The translations under genes were made by a program, and so were the position numbers. This document shows positions 47,548-56,720 of a stretch of DNA of 64,000 nt, piece after piece. Where the stretch lies: contig CANJLB010000005.1 in NCBI GenBank assembly GCA_947475065.1, positions 50,529 to 114,528 of the forward strand, written 5' to 3'. Origin of the DNA: Opitutia bacterium. Its GTDB lineage: Bacteria; Verrucomicrobiota; Verrucomicrobiia; Opitutales; Opitutaceae. The notes under the pieces are model-generated. The model worked only from the letters and a program-made list of their open reading frames with translations. It was not told where the DNA came from and ran no database searches. Positions within the stretch are counted from its first letter, which is position 1, and each line of letters opens with the position of its first letter.

Positions 47548-49698
47548 ATGAACTTCCTCTCCCCTTGGTTCCTCGCCGGCGCCGCCCTCATTGCAGGGCC
47601 GATCATCGCGCACCTCATCCGGCGGGTTACGCGTGAGCGGCAGCAGTTCAGCGCGATGCGGTTCCTCCAGGAGTCGCCGCCGCGCCTCAGCAAGCGCAGC
47701 CGCATCCAGCATCCGCTGCTGCTTGCCCTGCGCTGCCTGATCGTCGCCGTGCTCGCGGCGGGATTTGCGCGGCCATTTTTGCGGACGGAGATTCCGCTCC
47801 TGCCCGGCACCGGCACACCGCAGAGCGTGGTCGTCGTGCTCGATGACAGCGCCTCGATGCAGCGCGCCGGGCTCTGGCCCGCCGCCCGGAAAAAAATCAC
47901 CGACCTCGCCGCGTCGCTGAAAGACGGCGACCAGTTCGTCCTCTTTGTCGCCTCGGGTGGCGTCACCGAGGTCATCAGCCGCGAGACGTGGCTGAAAACT
48001 GCGGCCGACGGCCGCACCGATCTCGTGCGCACCGCGCTGGCCGCCCGCTCGCCCGGCTGGGGCCCGACGCAGCTCGACAGCGCCATCGAGACCGCCGTCA
48101 TCCAATGGGAGCAGATGGCCGAGGCGACCGACAGCACGGCGCGCAAGAAGCTGGTCGTCGTTTCCGACTTCGCCGCCGGCGCACGCATCGCGGGCCTCGC
48201 CGGCCTGCCGTGGCCGAAAAATTGCGAAGTCGCGCTCGAGACCCTCAAGCCCGACCACGTCGCCAACGCCGGCCTGCAATGGCTCGGCTGGGCGGTCGGG
48301 CCGGAAGCCGCGCCGGCCGCCGGCGTGCCCGCGCGCAATGGCGCCCCGCCCAAGGCCGTCGCCCGCGTGCGCGTGGTCCAGAGCGCCGGCGAGATTGCCC
48401 CGGTGCTCAGCCTGCAGCTGCGCGATGCCCGCTCCGACCGCGCGCTCGGCCCGGAACAGACGCTGACCGTGCCGCCCGGCGAGGCGCAGGTCGCACTGGT
48501 CCCCATCCCCGCCGACGCACCCGACGGACCGCTCAAGCTCGAGCTCACGGGTGACACCGAGAACTTCGACAACACACTCTGGCTCGTGCGGCCAACGCCG
48601 CGCGAGGTCACGCTCAGCTATTACGGCGCGCACAGCACCGACGATCTCAAGCATGCGCGCTTTTATCTGGAGCGCGCCACCGCCGGCTGGAAGGACCCGG
48701 TGGTGAAGTTCCGGGCCATGGCCGACCCTGCACCCGCCGCCGTCCCGGCCGCCGCCAACGACTTCGCCGTGGTCGCCGAGCCGCTCGCCGCCGACCGGGT
48801 GAAAACCTTGCGTGACCGCCTCGCCGCCGGGGGCTTTGCGCTCGTGCTGCTCAACGAGCCGGCGATGGTGGAGACCGCTGCCGCGCTGGCAAACGAAACC
48901 GGCTGGTCCTCCCTCACACCCAAGCTCGCCGGGGCCGGGGCGCAACCGCACGCGTTGCTCGGCAAAATTGATTTCCAGCACCCGCTCTTCTCGCCGTTTG
49001 CCGACCCGCATTACAGCAACTTTGCGGGCATTCATTTCTGGTCGCCGCAGTCGCTCCTGTTGCCGGCCGCGAGCAAGGCCGCCGTCGTCGCGCGTTTCGA
49101 CGACAGTTCGCCGGCGGTGATCGAGGTCGCCGTCGGCAAGGGCCGCCTGGTCGTGTGGGGCGGAGAGTGGTCCACTGCGGCCGGCCAGTGGGTTACCTCC
49201 ACCAAATTTGTCCCTTGGCTTCAGTCCCTCTTCGAGCGCTCGGTCGGCGGGGCGGTGCGCCCGTCGGTCTCCGAAGTCGGCGACACGGGCCGGCTGGTCA
49301 CTGGCGCGGCGCAATGGCGCAACGCGCTGGAGGCCGGCACCACCTATGTGAACACCGCGCCCGCGCAGCCCGGGGTCTATGAGCTGCTGGAGGAGGGTGG
49401 GGTGGCCCGCCTTGTCGCGTTGCAGGTGCCCGCGGCCGAGAGCAACGTCATGGTGGTCTCGCCCGATGATTTTGAAAAGCTCGGGGTCCCGCTCCGGGGC
49501 GGTGCGGGCGTGGCCGGGGTGGCCGACGCCGGCCGCGCGCCCAGACCGCCGCCGGGCACGCAGACCTCCGCCGTTCTGGAAGGCCGCCAAAAGCTCTGGC
49601 GCTGGCTCCTGGTCGCGGCGGCGGGTTTGCTTGCCATCGAAAGCCTCTTCTCTTATGCCCTTGCCCGCCGGGAGTCCGGCGCCCCCGCACCCACTTAA
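47548..49698 (+). CDS. BatA/VWA-domain membrane protein
   Basis: 716 residues. N-terminal BatA region with a membrane segment (FLSPWFLAGAALIAGPIIAHL), second segment (LLLALRCLIVAVLAAGFA), then a VWA domain with MIDAS VVVLDDSASMQRAG. A C-terminal TM (WLLVAAAGLLAIESLFSYALA) closes the protein. The middle ~250 residues include a GATase-like segment. Expected to be the MoxR client anchored in the inner membrane. Start ATG 47548 follows the tandem repeat; frame is open to 47431 but lacks homology. Confidence 0.9.
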   Translation: MNFLSPWFLAGAALIAGPIIAHLIRRVTRERQQFSAMRFLQESPPRLSKRSRIQHPLLLALRCLIVAVLAAGFARPFLRTEIPLLPGTGTPQSVVVVLDDSASMQRAGLWPAARKKITDLAASLKDGDQFVLFVASGGVTEVISRETWLKTAADGRTDLVRTALAARSPGWGPTQLDSAIETAVIQWEQMAEATDSTARKKLVVVSDFAAGARIAGLAGLPWPKNCEVALETLKPDHVANAGLQWLGWAVGPEAAPAAGVPARNGAPPKAVARVRVVQSAGEIAPVLSLQLRDARSDRALGPEQTLTVPPGEAQVALVPIPADAPDGPLKLELTGDTENFDNTLWLVRPTPREVTLSYYGAHSTDDLKHARFYLERATAGWKDPVVKFRAMADPAPAAVPAAANDFAVVAEPLAADRVKTLRDRLAAGGFALVLLNEPAMVETAAALANETGWSSLTPKLAGAGAQPHALLGKIDFQHPLFSPFADPHYSNFAGIHFWSPQSLLLPAASKAAVVARFDDSSPAVIEVAVGKGRLVVWGGEWSTAAGQWVTSTKFVPWLQSLFERSVGGAVRPSVSEVGDTGRLVTGAAQWRNALEAGTTYVNTAPAQPGVYELLEEGGVARLVALQVPAAESNVMVVSPDDFEKLGVPLRGGAGVAGVADAGRAPRPPPGTQTSAVLEGRQKLWRWLLVAAAGLLAIESLFSYALARRESGAPAPT

Positions 49699-49755
49699 AT
49701 AAAACCTGCGCCCTTTTTCAGCGTCTTATCCGCCAGCCCCTTCGCGCCCACCACC

Positions 49756-52700
49756 ATGAGCCTTCCCTCCGCCCCCGACCCCTCGCGCATGGACCCTTCG
49801 CTCGCCGCGCATTTGCACACCGTCGCGGCGCGCCTGCGCGCCACGCTCCTGCACCGGTTCGCCATGTGGCGCTGGCTCATCGTCACCGCCCTCGGCGTCG
49901 CCCTGCTCAGCCTGCGCGCGTGGAGGGAGGAGTTCACTACTTTCACGGGGGTCGCGCTCGCCGTCGTGTTTTTTGTCGCCCTCCTGCGCGGCTTTTTGGT
50001 CGCGCGGCATACGCCCCTCGACCACGCGGCGGCCGCGCAGATCATCGAAAAGGAGTTTCCCGACCTGAAGCTGGTCCTGCGCACGGCGGCGGAGCAGACG
50101 CCGGAGGAGGCCGGCGGGCGCTTCAATTTTCTCCAGCGCCGGGTCATTGACGAGTCGCTCCGTCACGCGCGCCGGCATCCGTGGACGCTCCGCGCCCGCC
50201 GGCAGGCGCGCTGGATGCTCTTCGGCCACGGCGCGGCCCTTGGCGCCACGCTCGCCATCGCGACGCTGGTGCTGCAACGCAGCCCGGTGCCGGTGCCGTG
50301 GGTCACCACGGCGCAGAAGGTCGCGGTCTCGCCCGGCAATGTCGAGCGCGAGCGCGGCTCCACCCTCGTCATTGATGCGCGCATCACCGGCGGCCGCTCT
50401 GTCCGCCGCGTCGAACTCGTCTGGCGGGACGCGGCCGGCAAGAGCGGCCGGCTGCCGATGGGCCGCAGTTTCGGCGACCCCGTCTATGCCTCCACGCTCC
50501 CGCGCGTCTCCGCCGACCTCACCTACTTCGTCGCCTACGACGGCGGCGAGACCGAGAAGTTCAAGGTCACTGTCTTTGACCAGCCGGCGCTCGTCCGCGC
50601 CGATGCCGCGCTAAGCTTCCCAAAATACGTCGGCCGCGCCGACCAGACCATTCAGAACACCCGCCGTGTCAGCGCCATCACCGGCACGCAGCTCCAGTAC
50701 GACTTCACGGTGAACAAGCCGCTCGCCAGCGCCGTGCTGCGCGACGAAACCGGTGCCGAGACCAAGCTCACGCCCGCCAATGCTGAGCGCACCAAGTTCA
50801 CGATGAGCATGACCATCGCGACGACGCACACCTACTCGCTCGCGCTGACCGACGACCAGGCCCGGCCCAATCCCGCCGCCACGCCCATCATCATCGCCGC
50901 CGTTGACAACAAGCCGCCGACGGTCGCGCTCGTTTTCCCGCGCAGCGACGTGCGCGTCTCCTCGTTGGAGGAAATGCGCCTGTCGGCGCGCGCCACCGAC
51001 GACATCGGCCTCAATGATTACGGCATCGCCATCGCTGTCGGCGAGCAGGCGCCCACGTATGTTTCCCTCAAGGGCCTCGCCCCGCCGACACCCACACCCG
51101 CCGCTCCCCCGGCCCGCGGTGGGGCCGCAGCCAATCAGCCCAACAGCGCCGTGCTGGCGCGCTTCGAGGAGATGCTCGCGCTCGAGCCCAAGGGGATCAA
51201 GCCCGACGACCTCGTGACGTGGTTCGCGTGGGCCGAGGACTTCGGCCCCGACGGCAAGCCGCGCCGTGCGACCAGCGACCTGGCGTTTGCCGAGGTGCGG
51301 CCGTTTGAGGAAATTTTCCTCGAGGCATCCGCCGCCGAGGCGCAGGCCCAGCAGCGCCAGCAGCAGCAGCGCCAGCAGGGCGGCGGCCAGCAGCAGGGCG
51401 GTAACGACGAGCTGCTCGACCTCCAGCGCCAGATTTCCACGGCCATCTTCAACCTCAGCAAGCAGACCGAGCCCGGCGCAACCTACGCGGAGGATTTGCA
51501 GACCCTGCGCGACGAGCAGCAGCGTGCGAAGGACATGTTGGAGGAGGCCAAGGCGGACCTTACCAACTCCCGCCAGCAGGCCGCCGCCGAGCAGGCCGCG
51601 CGGTTCATGAACCAGGTCACCGAAAACCTTGCGGCCGCCGGCGACAAGAAGTCCCTCGACCCGCTTTCGCCCGCGTGGACGGGGGCGCAGGGCGCCTATC
51701 AGGCGCTGCTCAAGCTGCAGGCGCGCGAAACCCGCGTCGCCCAGCAGCAGCGCGGCCAGGGCGGCCAGCAGCAGCAGCGCAGCCGCAATCAGTCGCAGCT
51801 CAACCAGCTTGATTTCAACCAGCAGCGCCAGCAGCAGGAATACCAGACGGAGAACGAGGCCCAGGAACCCACCACGCAGGAGCAGCGCGACCAGCTGGCC
51901 GTGCAGAGCCGCCTCAACGAGCTCGCCCGCCGCCAGAACGATGTGAACCAGCGCCTGCAGGAGCTGCAGACCGCCCTCAATGCCGCGCGCGACGAGCCCC
52001 AGCGGGAGCAGATCCGCCGCGAGCTCCAACGCCTGGAGGAGGAGCAGCGCGACATGCTCGCCACCCTCGACGAGGCCCGCCAGCGGGTCGAAAATCTTCA
52101 GCCCGGCGAGCAGACGCAGCAGACTCGTCAGCAGCTGGACCAGGCCCGGCAGGACATGCAGCGTGCGGTCGAACAGCTCACGCAGCGCGCCGACCAGCAG
52201 CTTACTCAGGACAACATCCAGCAGGCCCTGGCCGCCGGCAACCGAACGCGCGAGCAGCTCGACCAGACCCGGCAGGAGCTCCAGCGCCAGTCCTCCAGCC
52301 AGTTTGCCGAGCAGATGCGGTCGGCCCGGCAGCAGGCCCGCGACCTCACCAGCCAGCAGCAGCAGATTGAGCAGCAGATCCAGCAGGCCGGCCAGGCCGG
52401 TGCCAGCCAGCTCGACGATTCTGCCCAGCGGCAGGCCCTCGCGCAGAATCTGGACCGCCAGCGCGCCAATCTCGACCGTCTCATGCAGAACCTGCAGGAG
52501 GTCACCGACGCGAGTGAGACGACCGAACCCGCTCTGCACACCCAGCTTTACGATCTCCTCCGGCAGCAGGCCCAGACGCAGGCCCAAACGGATATCGGCA
52601 ATCGCCTGCAGGCCGGCGCTGAGCTGCTCCGGCGTGGCTTTGTGGACCAGTCGCGCGAAGAACAGGCGGGAGTTGCCCAGGGTCTCGACCAGCTCCGCCG

Positions 52701-54255
52701 CGGCGTCGAGCGTGCCGCCGACTCCGTCCTCGGCGACGAGACGCAAACGCTCCAGTTTGCGCAGAACGAGCTGAACGACCTCGCCCGTCAGCTCGAGCAG
52801 GATCGCCAGAACTCAGCCGGCGGCCAGCAGGCCGCGCAAGATGCCGCCGCCGCGGCCGCCAACAGTCAGCAGCAGCTCGCCCAAAACGGCGGGCCCGGCG
52901 AACAAGGCGCGCAGCCGGGAGGAAACAATCCAGGTGAAAACGGCAACCAGCCCGGTGGCCAGAATCCCAGTGGGCAGCCGGGTGCCCAAGGCAATCAGCC
53001 CGGTGCGCTCGCGCAAAATGATCCCAACGGCGCGGGCCGGCAGCCTGGCCAGCCCGGCGGACAAGGTGCGCAGCCCGGCACCTCGGAAGATTTTCGCAAT
53101 CAGGCTCCCGACAGCAATCTCGCGCAAAACGGCGCGGCCGGCCAGCGCGGTCAGCCCGGCCAAAACGGGGCGCAGGGCCAGCCGGGGCAGGGCGATGCGA
53201 CCAGCGAGCAATTTGCCCAAAACAGCGGCCAGCCCGGTGGCGGGCAGGGCCAGCAGCCGGGCCAACGCGGCGGTGCCGGACAGCAGCCCGGCCAGCGTGG
53301 CGGCCAGGCCGGTCAGGGCGGTCAGCCGGGTGATCTCGCGCAAAACGATCCGAACGGTGCCGGCCAGCAGCCCGGTGGTCAGGGCCAAGGTCGCCAAGGT
53401 GGCGCGGGCCAGCCGAACGGTCAGGGTGATCAGCCTGGCGCGCTTGCTCAGGGTGGTGCGCAGCGGGGTGTACAAGGACAAGGACAACAACCTGGCCAGC
53501 GCGGGGGGCAGGGTGGCCAGGCGGGCCAGCCTGGTGATCTCGCGCAGAACGATCCGAACGGTGCGGGGCAGCAACCCGGCGGACAGGGCGGTGGCGGCCA
53601 GCAGCCGGGTCAGCGTGGTGGTCAGGGCGGTCAGCAGCCTGGCGGCCTCGCGCAAAACGGCCAGAACCCCGGTGGTCAGCAGCCCGGTCAGGCCGGTGCC
53701 GGCGGCGGTCAACAGCCGGGACAACCGGGCCAGCGTGGCGGGCAGGGCCAGCCGGGCGGCCAGCTCGCGCAGAACGGTGGCAACCGGCAGAATGGCGGTG
53801 GTGGTGGCGGCGCGTTCAACAACGGGGGAAATTTCAATGGGGGAGACACTTTCAATCCCGCCCTCGCCGGCCTCAACCAGCTGGCGCAGAATCTCGGCAA
53901 CCTTGATCCACAGTTTGGCCCGCTCACCGGCGAGAATTATGTGCAATGGACCGACCGCCTGCGCACCGTCGAGCAGTTGATTGATGACCCTGCGCTGCGC
54001 CAGCAGGTCGCCGACGCCCGGGCACGCGCCGACGCCTTGCGCCGCAGTTTCAACAATACCAGCACCCCGCCGCAGTGGGCCGAGGTGCAAAAAACTGTCC
54101 TGACGCCGCTCAACATGGTGCGCACGGAGATCGCCAAGGAACTCGCCCGCCGCAACCAGCCCGACACCTTGCAGGCCGCCGACCGCGATCCCGTCCCCGC
54201 GAAGTATGCGGACGCCGTTTCCAGTTACTTCGAGGCGCTCGGCGCCGCCAAGTAA
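49756..54255 (+). CDS. Giant DUF4175-like membrane protein with Gln coiled coil and Gly-Gln-rich tail
   Basis: 1499 residues. Three membrane segments (~38-56, ~62-82, ~153-175), an extracytoplasmic Ig-like region to ~430, then a long Gln/Ala/Arg coiled coil (~528-1010). Residues ~1035-1358 are repetitive and collagen-like, dominated by G, Q, P and N with recurring LAQNDPNGAGQQPGG units; a helical C-terminal domain (~1370-1499) follows. The N-terminal half resembles the DUF4175 proteins of MoxR clusters. Possibly a periplasm-spanning scaffold. Confidence 0.85.
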   Translation: MSLPSAPDPSRMDPSLAAHLHTVAARLRATLLHRFAMWRWLIVTALGVALLSLRAWREEFTTFTGVALAVVFFVALLRGFLVARHTPLDHAAAAQIIEKEFPDLKLVLRTAAEQTPEEAGGRFNFLQRRVIDESLRHARRHPWTLRARRQARWMLFGHGAALGATLAIATLVLQRSPVPVPWVTTAQKVAVSPGNVERERGSTLVIDARITGGRSVRRVELVWRDAAGKSGRLPMGRSFGDPVYASTLPRVSADLTYFVAYDGGETEKFKVTVFDQPALVRADAALSFPKYVGRADQTIQNTRRVSAITGTQLQYDFTVNKPLASAVLRDETGAETKLTPANAERTKFTMSMTIATTHTYSLALTDDQARPNPAATPIIIAAVDNKPPTVALVFPRSDVRVSSLEEMRLSARATDDIGLNDYGIAIAVGEQAPTYVSLKGLAPPTPTPAAPPARGGAAANQPNSAVLARFEEMLALEPKGIKPDDLVTWFAWAEDFGPDGKPRRATSDLAFAEVRPFEEIFLEASAAEAQAQQRQQQQRQQGGGQQQGGNDELLDLQRQISTAIFNLSKQTEPGATYAEDLQTLRDEQQRAKDMLEEAKADLTNSRQQAAAEQAARFMNQVTENLAAAGDKKSLDPLSPAWTGAQGAYQALLKLQARETRVAQQQRGQGGQQQQRSRNQSQLNQLDFNQQRQQQEYQTENEAQEPTTQEQRDQLAVQSRLNELARRQNDVNQRLQELQTALNAARDEPQREQIRRELQRLEEEQRDMLATLDEARQRVENLQPGEQTQQTRQQLDQARQDMQRAVEQLTQRADQQLTQDNIQQALAAGNRTREQLDQTRQELQRQSSSQFAEQMRSARQQARDLTSQQQQIEQQIQQAGQAGASQLDDSAQRQALAQNLDRQRANLDRLMQNLQEVTDASETTEPALHTQLYDLLRQQAQTQAQTDIGNRLQAGAELLRRGFVDQSREEQAGVAQGLDQLRRGVERAADSVLGDETQTLQFAQNELNDLARQLEQDRQNSAGGQQAAQDAAAAAANSQQQLAQNGGPGEQGAQPGGNNPGENGNQPGGQNPSGQPGAQGNQPGALAQNDPNGAGRQPGQPGGQGAQPGTSEDFRNQAPDSNLAQNGAAGQRGQPGQNGAQGQPGQGDATSEQFAQNSGQPGGGQGQQPGQRGGAGQQPGQRGGQAGQGGQPGDLAQNDPNGAGQQPGGQGQGRQGGAGQPNGQGDQPGALAQGGAQRGVQGQGQQPGQRGGQGGQAGQPGDLAQNDPNGAGQQPGGQGGGGQQPGQRGGQGGQQPGGLAQNGQNPGGQQPGQAGAGGGQQPGQPGQRGGQGQPGGQLAQNGGNRQNGGGGGGAFNNGGNFNGGDTFNPALAGLNQLAQNLGNLDPQFGPLTGENYVQWTDRLRTVEQLIDDPALRQQVADARARADALRRSFNNTSTPPQWAEVQKTVLTPLNMVRTEIAKELARRNQPDTLQAADRDPVPAKYADAVSSYFEALGAAK
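52900..53830 (+). repeat. Low-complexity coding repeat (Gly-Gln-Pro-Asn)
   Basis: In-frame imperfect repeats coding GQQPG/GGQG and (D/A)LAQNDPNGAG at ~53010, ~53335 and ~53545. Nucleotide units share CAGCCCGG/CGCGCAAAA blocks. Prone to length change; not a CRISPR array (no spacers). Confidence 0.85.
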
Positions 54256-54272
54256 GCCCCGCCCTCCCCCGC

Positions 54273-56720
54273 GTGACACCGCTCGCCGCCATTGCCTTTG
54301 CCAACGCCGCCTGGCTGTGGCTCGCGCTCGCCGCTGCCGCCGTCCTTGTGCCCCTCACCTGGCTGGCGCTGCGCCCGGTCGGGCCGCAGGCCGGCGCGCG
54401 CGCCTTCGGCCTCGGCCTGCGCACGCTCGGCCTCGGCCTCCTGCTGCTCTGTCTGCTCGACCCGCAGTGGGTTTCGCCGCGTCCGAAAAAAGGGGCCAAC
54501 CTCCTCGCCATCCTGGCTGACAACAGCCAGGGTTTGCAGGTCGCCGACGCCGGCGAATCCGTTTCGCGCGGCGCAAAGCTCCGCACCGCCCTCACCGAGC
54601 CGGGCGCGAAATGGCTCGAGGCCGTCAGTGACACCTTTCAGGTGCGCCCCTACATCTTTGACCGCGACCTCAAGCGCGTGCGGGATTTCAGCGAGCTGGA
54701 TTTTCAGGGCAACAGCACCGCGCTTGGCGGGGCGCTGAAAAAACTCCGGGAGCGCCTCAATGGCCAGCCGCTCGCCGGCATCCTGCTGTTTACCGATGGC
54801 AACGCCACCGACCTGCCCAACGGGCTCGGTGACACCGGCGGCGTGCCGGTCTATCCCGTCGTCGTCGGCTCGCCCGACGGCTTGCGCGACGTTCGCGTCG
54901 AACGCGCCGACATGCGCCTGACGGCGTTCGATGACGCCCCCGTGTCCCTCACGGTCGCGGTCGCCGGGCAGGGTGCGACCGGGCGGGATCTGAGCGTGGC
55001 CGTCCGCCCGCTCGTGGCCGGCGGCACGGGCTCGTCCGCCGAAATTCTGCCCGCGCCGCAGACCACGACCGTCCTGAACGACCGCGATGCGGCCGAGGTG
55101 AAATTTGACTGGCGGCCCGCCGGCACGGGCATCCAGTTTTACGAGACGGCGGTCGTCGCGAAGGGCCTGCCGGCCTTCGACGAGGCGACCAGGCTCAACA
55201 ACCGTCGGGCCGTCCTCGTGGACCGCGGCCGGCCGGTGTACCGCATCCTCTATGTCTCCGGCCGGCCGCACTGGGAGTTCAAATTTCTCAACCGCGCGCT
55301 CGCCGACGACCCACAGCTCCAGCTCCCCAGCATCATCCGCCTCGCCAAACGCGAGCCCAAGATGGAGTTTCTTGGCCGGGTGGGCGAAAGCACCAACCCG
55401 CTCTTCCGCGGCGCCGGGAACGTCGCCGACGACACCCAGCGCTACGACCAGCCCGTGCTCGAGCCGGTCAATGCAAAGGACCAGGACGAATGGCTGAAGC
55501 TCAAGGCCGGCTTTCCGCGCAATCCCGACGAGCTTTTTTCCTACGACGCCGTCATTCTCGACGACGTCGAGGCGGATTTTTTCACCGGCGACCAGCTCGC
55601 GCTGCTGCGCCGCTTCGTGGCCGAGCGCGGCGGCGGCCTGCTCATGCTCGGCGGTGTGGACTCGTTCGACGACGGCGGCTATGAAAAGACCGCGTTGCGC
55701 GACGTGCTGCCCGTTTATCTCGACCGGTTGGGCGAACCCATCCAGCAGGATGAAGACATTGCCCTGAAATGGGAGCTCACCCGCGAGGGCTGGCTGGAGC
55801 CGTGGACGCGCGTCCGCGCGCTGGAGAAGGACGAGCGCACCCGTCTCACCGCGATGCCGACCTTCAAGGTGGGCAACGCCTTGCGTGGCATCAAACCGGC
55901 CGCCACCGTGCTGGCCACGTTCACCGACCAGGCCGGCCATCGTTATCCGGCGCTTGTCGGGCAGCATTATGGTGCGGGCCGGGTCGTGGTCACCGGCATC
56001 GGCGATCTCTGGAGCTGGGGCATGAAGGGTGAAGCGGAGCACGCCGACCTCGACCGTTTCTGGCGGCAGCTGGCCCGCCTGCTGGTAACCGATGTGCCCG
56101 CGCCCGTCGAACTGCGCGTCGAACCCGCCCCCGAGGAGGCCGGTGGCATGACGCTGCGCGTGACCGCGCGCGACGAGGAGTTCAAGCCCCTCGATCTCGC
56201 CAACGCCAAGATCACGGTGAAACGTGTCGGGGCCGAGCCGAAGCCCGCGGATTCAGCTCCCGGCGCGGTTTCCGAGCCTGGTGCTGGCAGCCCCGCCACC
56301 CCGCCGGCCTTCAGTTCGGTTACGCTCCCCGCCGATCCCGTCGCCGATGCGCCCGGCCAATACGTCGCGACCTTCGCGCCGCGTGATGCCGGCGCCTACC
56401 TCGCCGACGTCGAGGTCACCGACCGCACCGGCAAGGTTCTCGGCCATGCGCAGGCCGGCTGGGTGCACGACCCGGCGGCCGAGGAATTCCGCTCGCTCAC
56501 GCCCAACCTCGCGCTGCTGGAGGAACTGGCCCGCCGCACCGGTGGCGAAGTTGTCCCCTGGTCCGGCCTGGCCTCGCTCGCGGCCAAGCTTGGCCGCGCG
56601 CCCGCGCCCATCTCCGAGGATTTCTCCCAGCCGCTCTGGCAGCAGGGATGGGTGTTTCTTGCCGTGCTCGCCTGCTTCCTCTCCGAGTGGGGCTGGCGCC
56701 GTTGGAAAGGACTGCCATGA
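54273..56720 (+). CDS. VWA/glutamine amidotransferase-like membrane protein
   Basis: 815 residues, GTG start at 54273, 17 bases after the giant gene. Two N-terminal membrane segments (FANAAWLWLALAAAAVLVPL, LGLRTLGLGLLLLCLL), a VWA-like domain (LLAILADNSQGLQV...ILLFTDGNATDL), and a PF07090-type GATase-like region (YDAVILDDVEADFF, GGGLLMLGGVDSFDDGGYEKT) lacking the Cys nucleophile. The C-terminal membrane segment is WVFLAVLACFLSEWGW. Typical fourth member of these clusters. Confidence 0.88.
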   Translation: MTPLAAIAFANAAWLWLALAAAAVLVPLTWLALRPVGPQAGARAFGLGLRTLGLGLLLLCLLDPQWVSPRPKKGANLLAILADNSQGLQVADAGESVSRGAKLRTALTEPGAKWLEAVSDTFQVRPYIFDRDLKRVRDFSELDFQGNSTALGGALKKLRERLNGQPLAGILLFTDGNATDLPNGLGDTGGVPVYPVVVGSPDGLRDVRVERADMRLTAFDDAPVSLTVAVAGQGATGRDLSVAVRPLVAGGTGSSAEILPAPQTTTVLNDRDAAEVKFDWRPAGTGIQFYETAVVAKGLPAFDEATRLNNRRAVLVDRGRPVYRILYVSGRPHWEFKFLNRALADDPQLQLPSIIRLAKREPKMEFLGRVGESTNPLFRGAGNVADDTQRYDQPVLEPVNAKDQDEWLKLKAGFPRNPDELFSYDAVILDDVEADFFTGDQLALLRRFVAERGGGLLMLGGVDSFDDGGYEKTALRDVLPVYLDRLGEPIQQDEDIALKWELTREGWLEPWTRVRALEKDERTRLTAMPTFKVGNALRGIKPAATVLATFTDQAGHRYPALVGQHYGAGRVVVTGIGDLWSWGMKGEAEHADLDRFWRQLARLLVTDVPAPVELRVEPAPEEAGGMTLRVTARDEEFKPLDLANAKITVKRVGAEPKPADSAPGAVSEPGAGSPATPPAFSSVTLPADPVADAPGQYVATFAPRDAGAYLADVEVTDRTGKVLGHAQAGWVHDPAAEEFRSLTPNLALLEELARRTGGEVVPWSGLASLAAKLGRAPAPISEDFSQPLWQQGWVFLAVLACFLSEWGWRRWKGLP

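Noticed and set aside
50611..52746. 711-codon minus-strand Leu-rich frame
   Set aside because: Antisense of CAG/CAA-rich coiled-coil codons; its Leu richness is the complement of Gln codons.
52900..53830. Possible CRISPR-like or minisatellite array
   Set aside because: Repeats are in frame, of unequal length, and without unique spacers; they code the Gly-Gln-rich segment.
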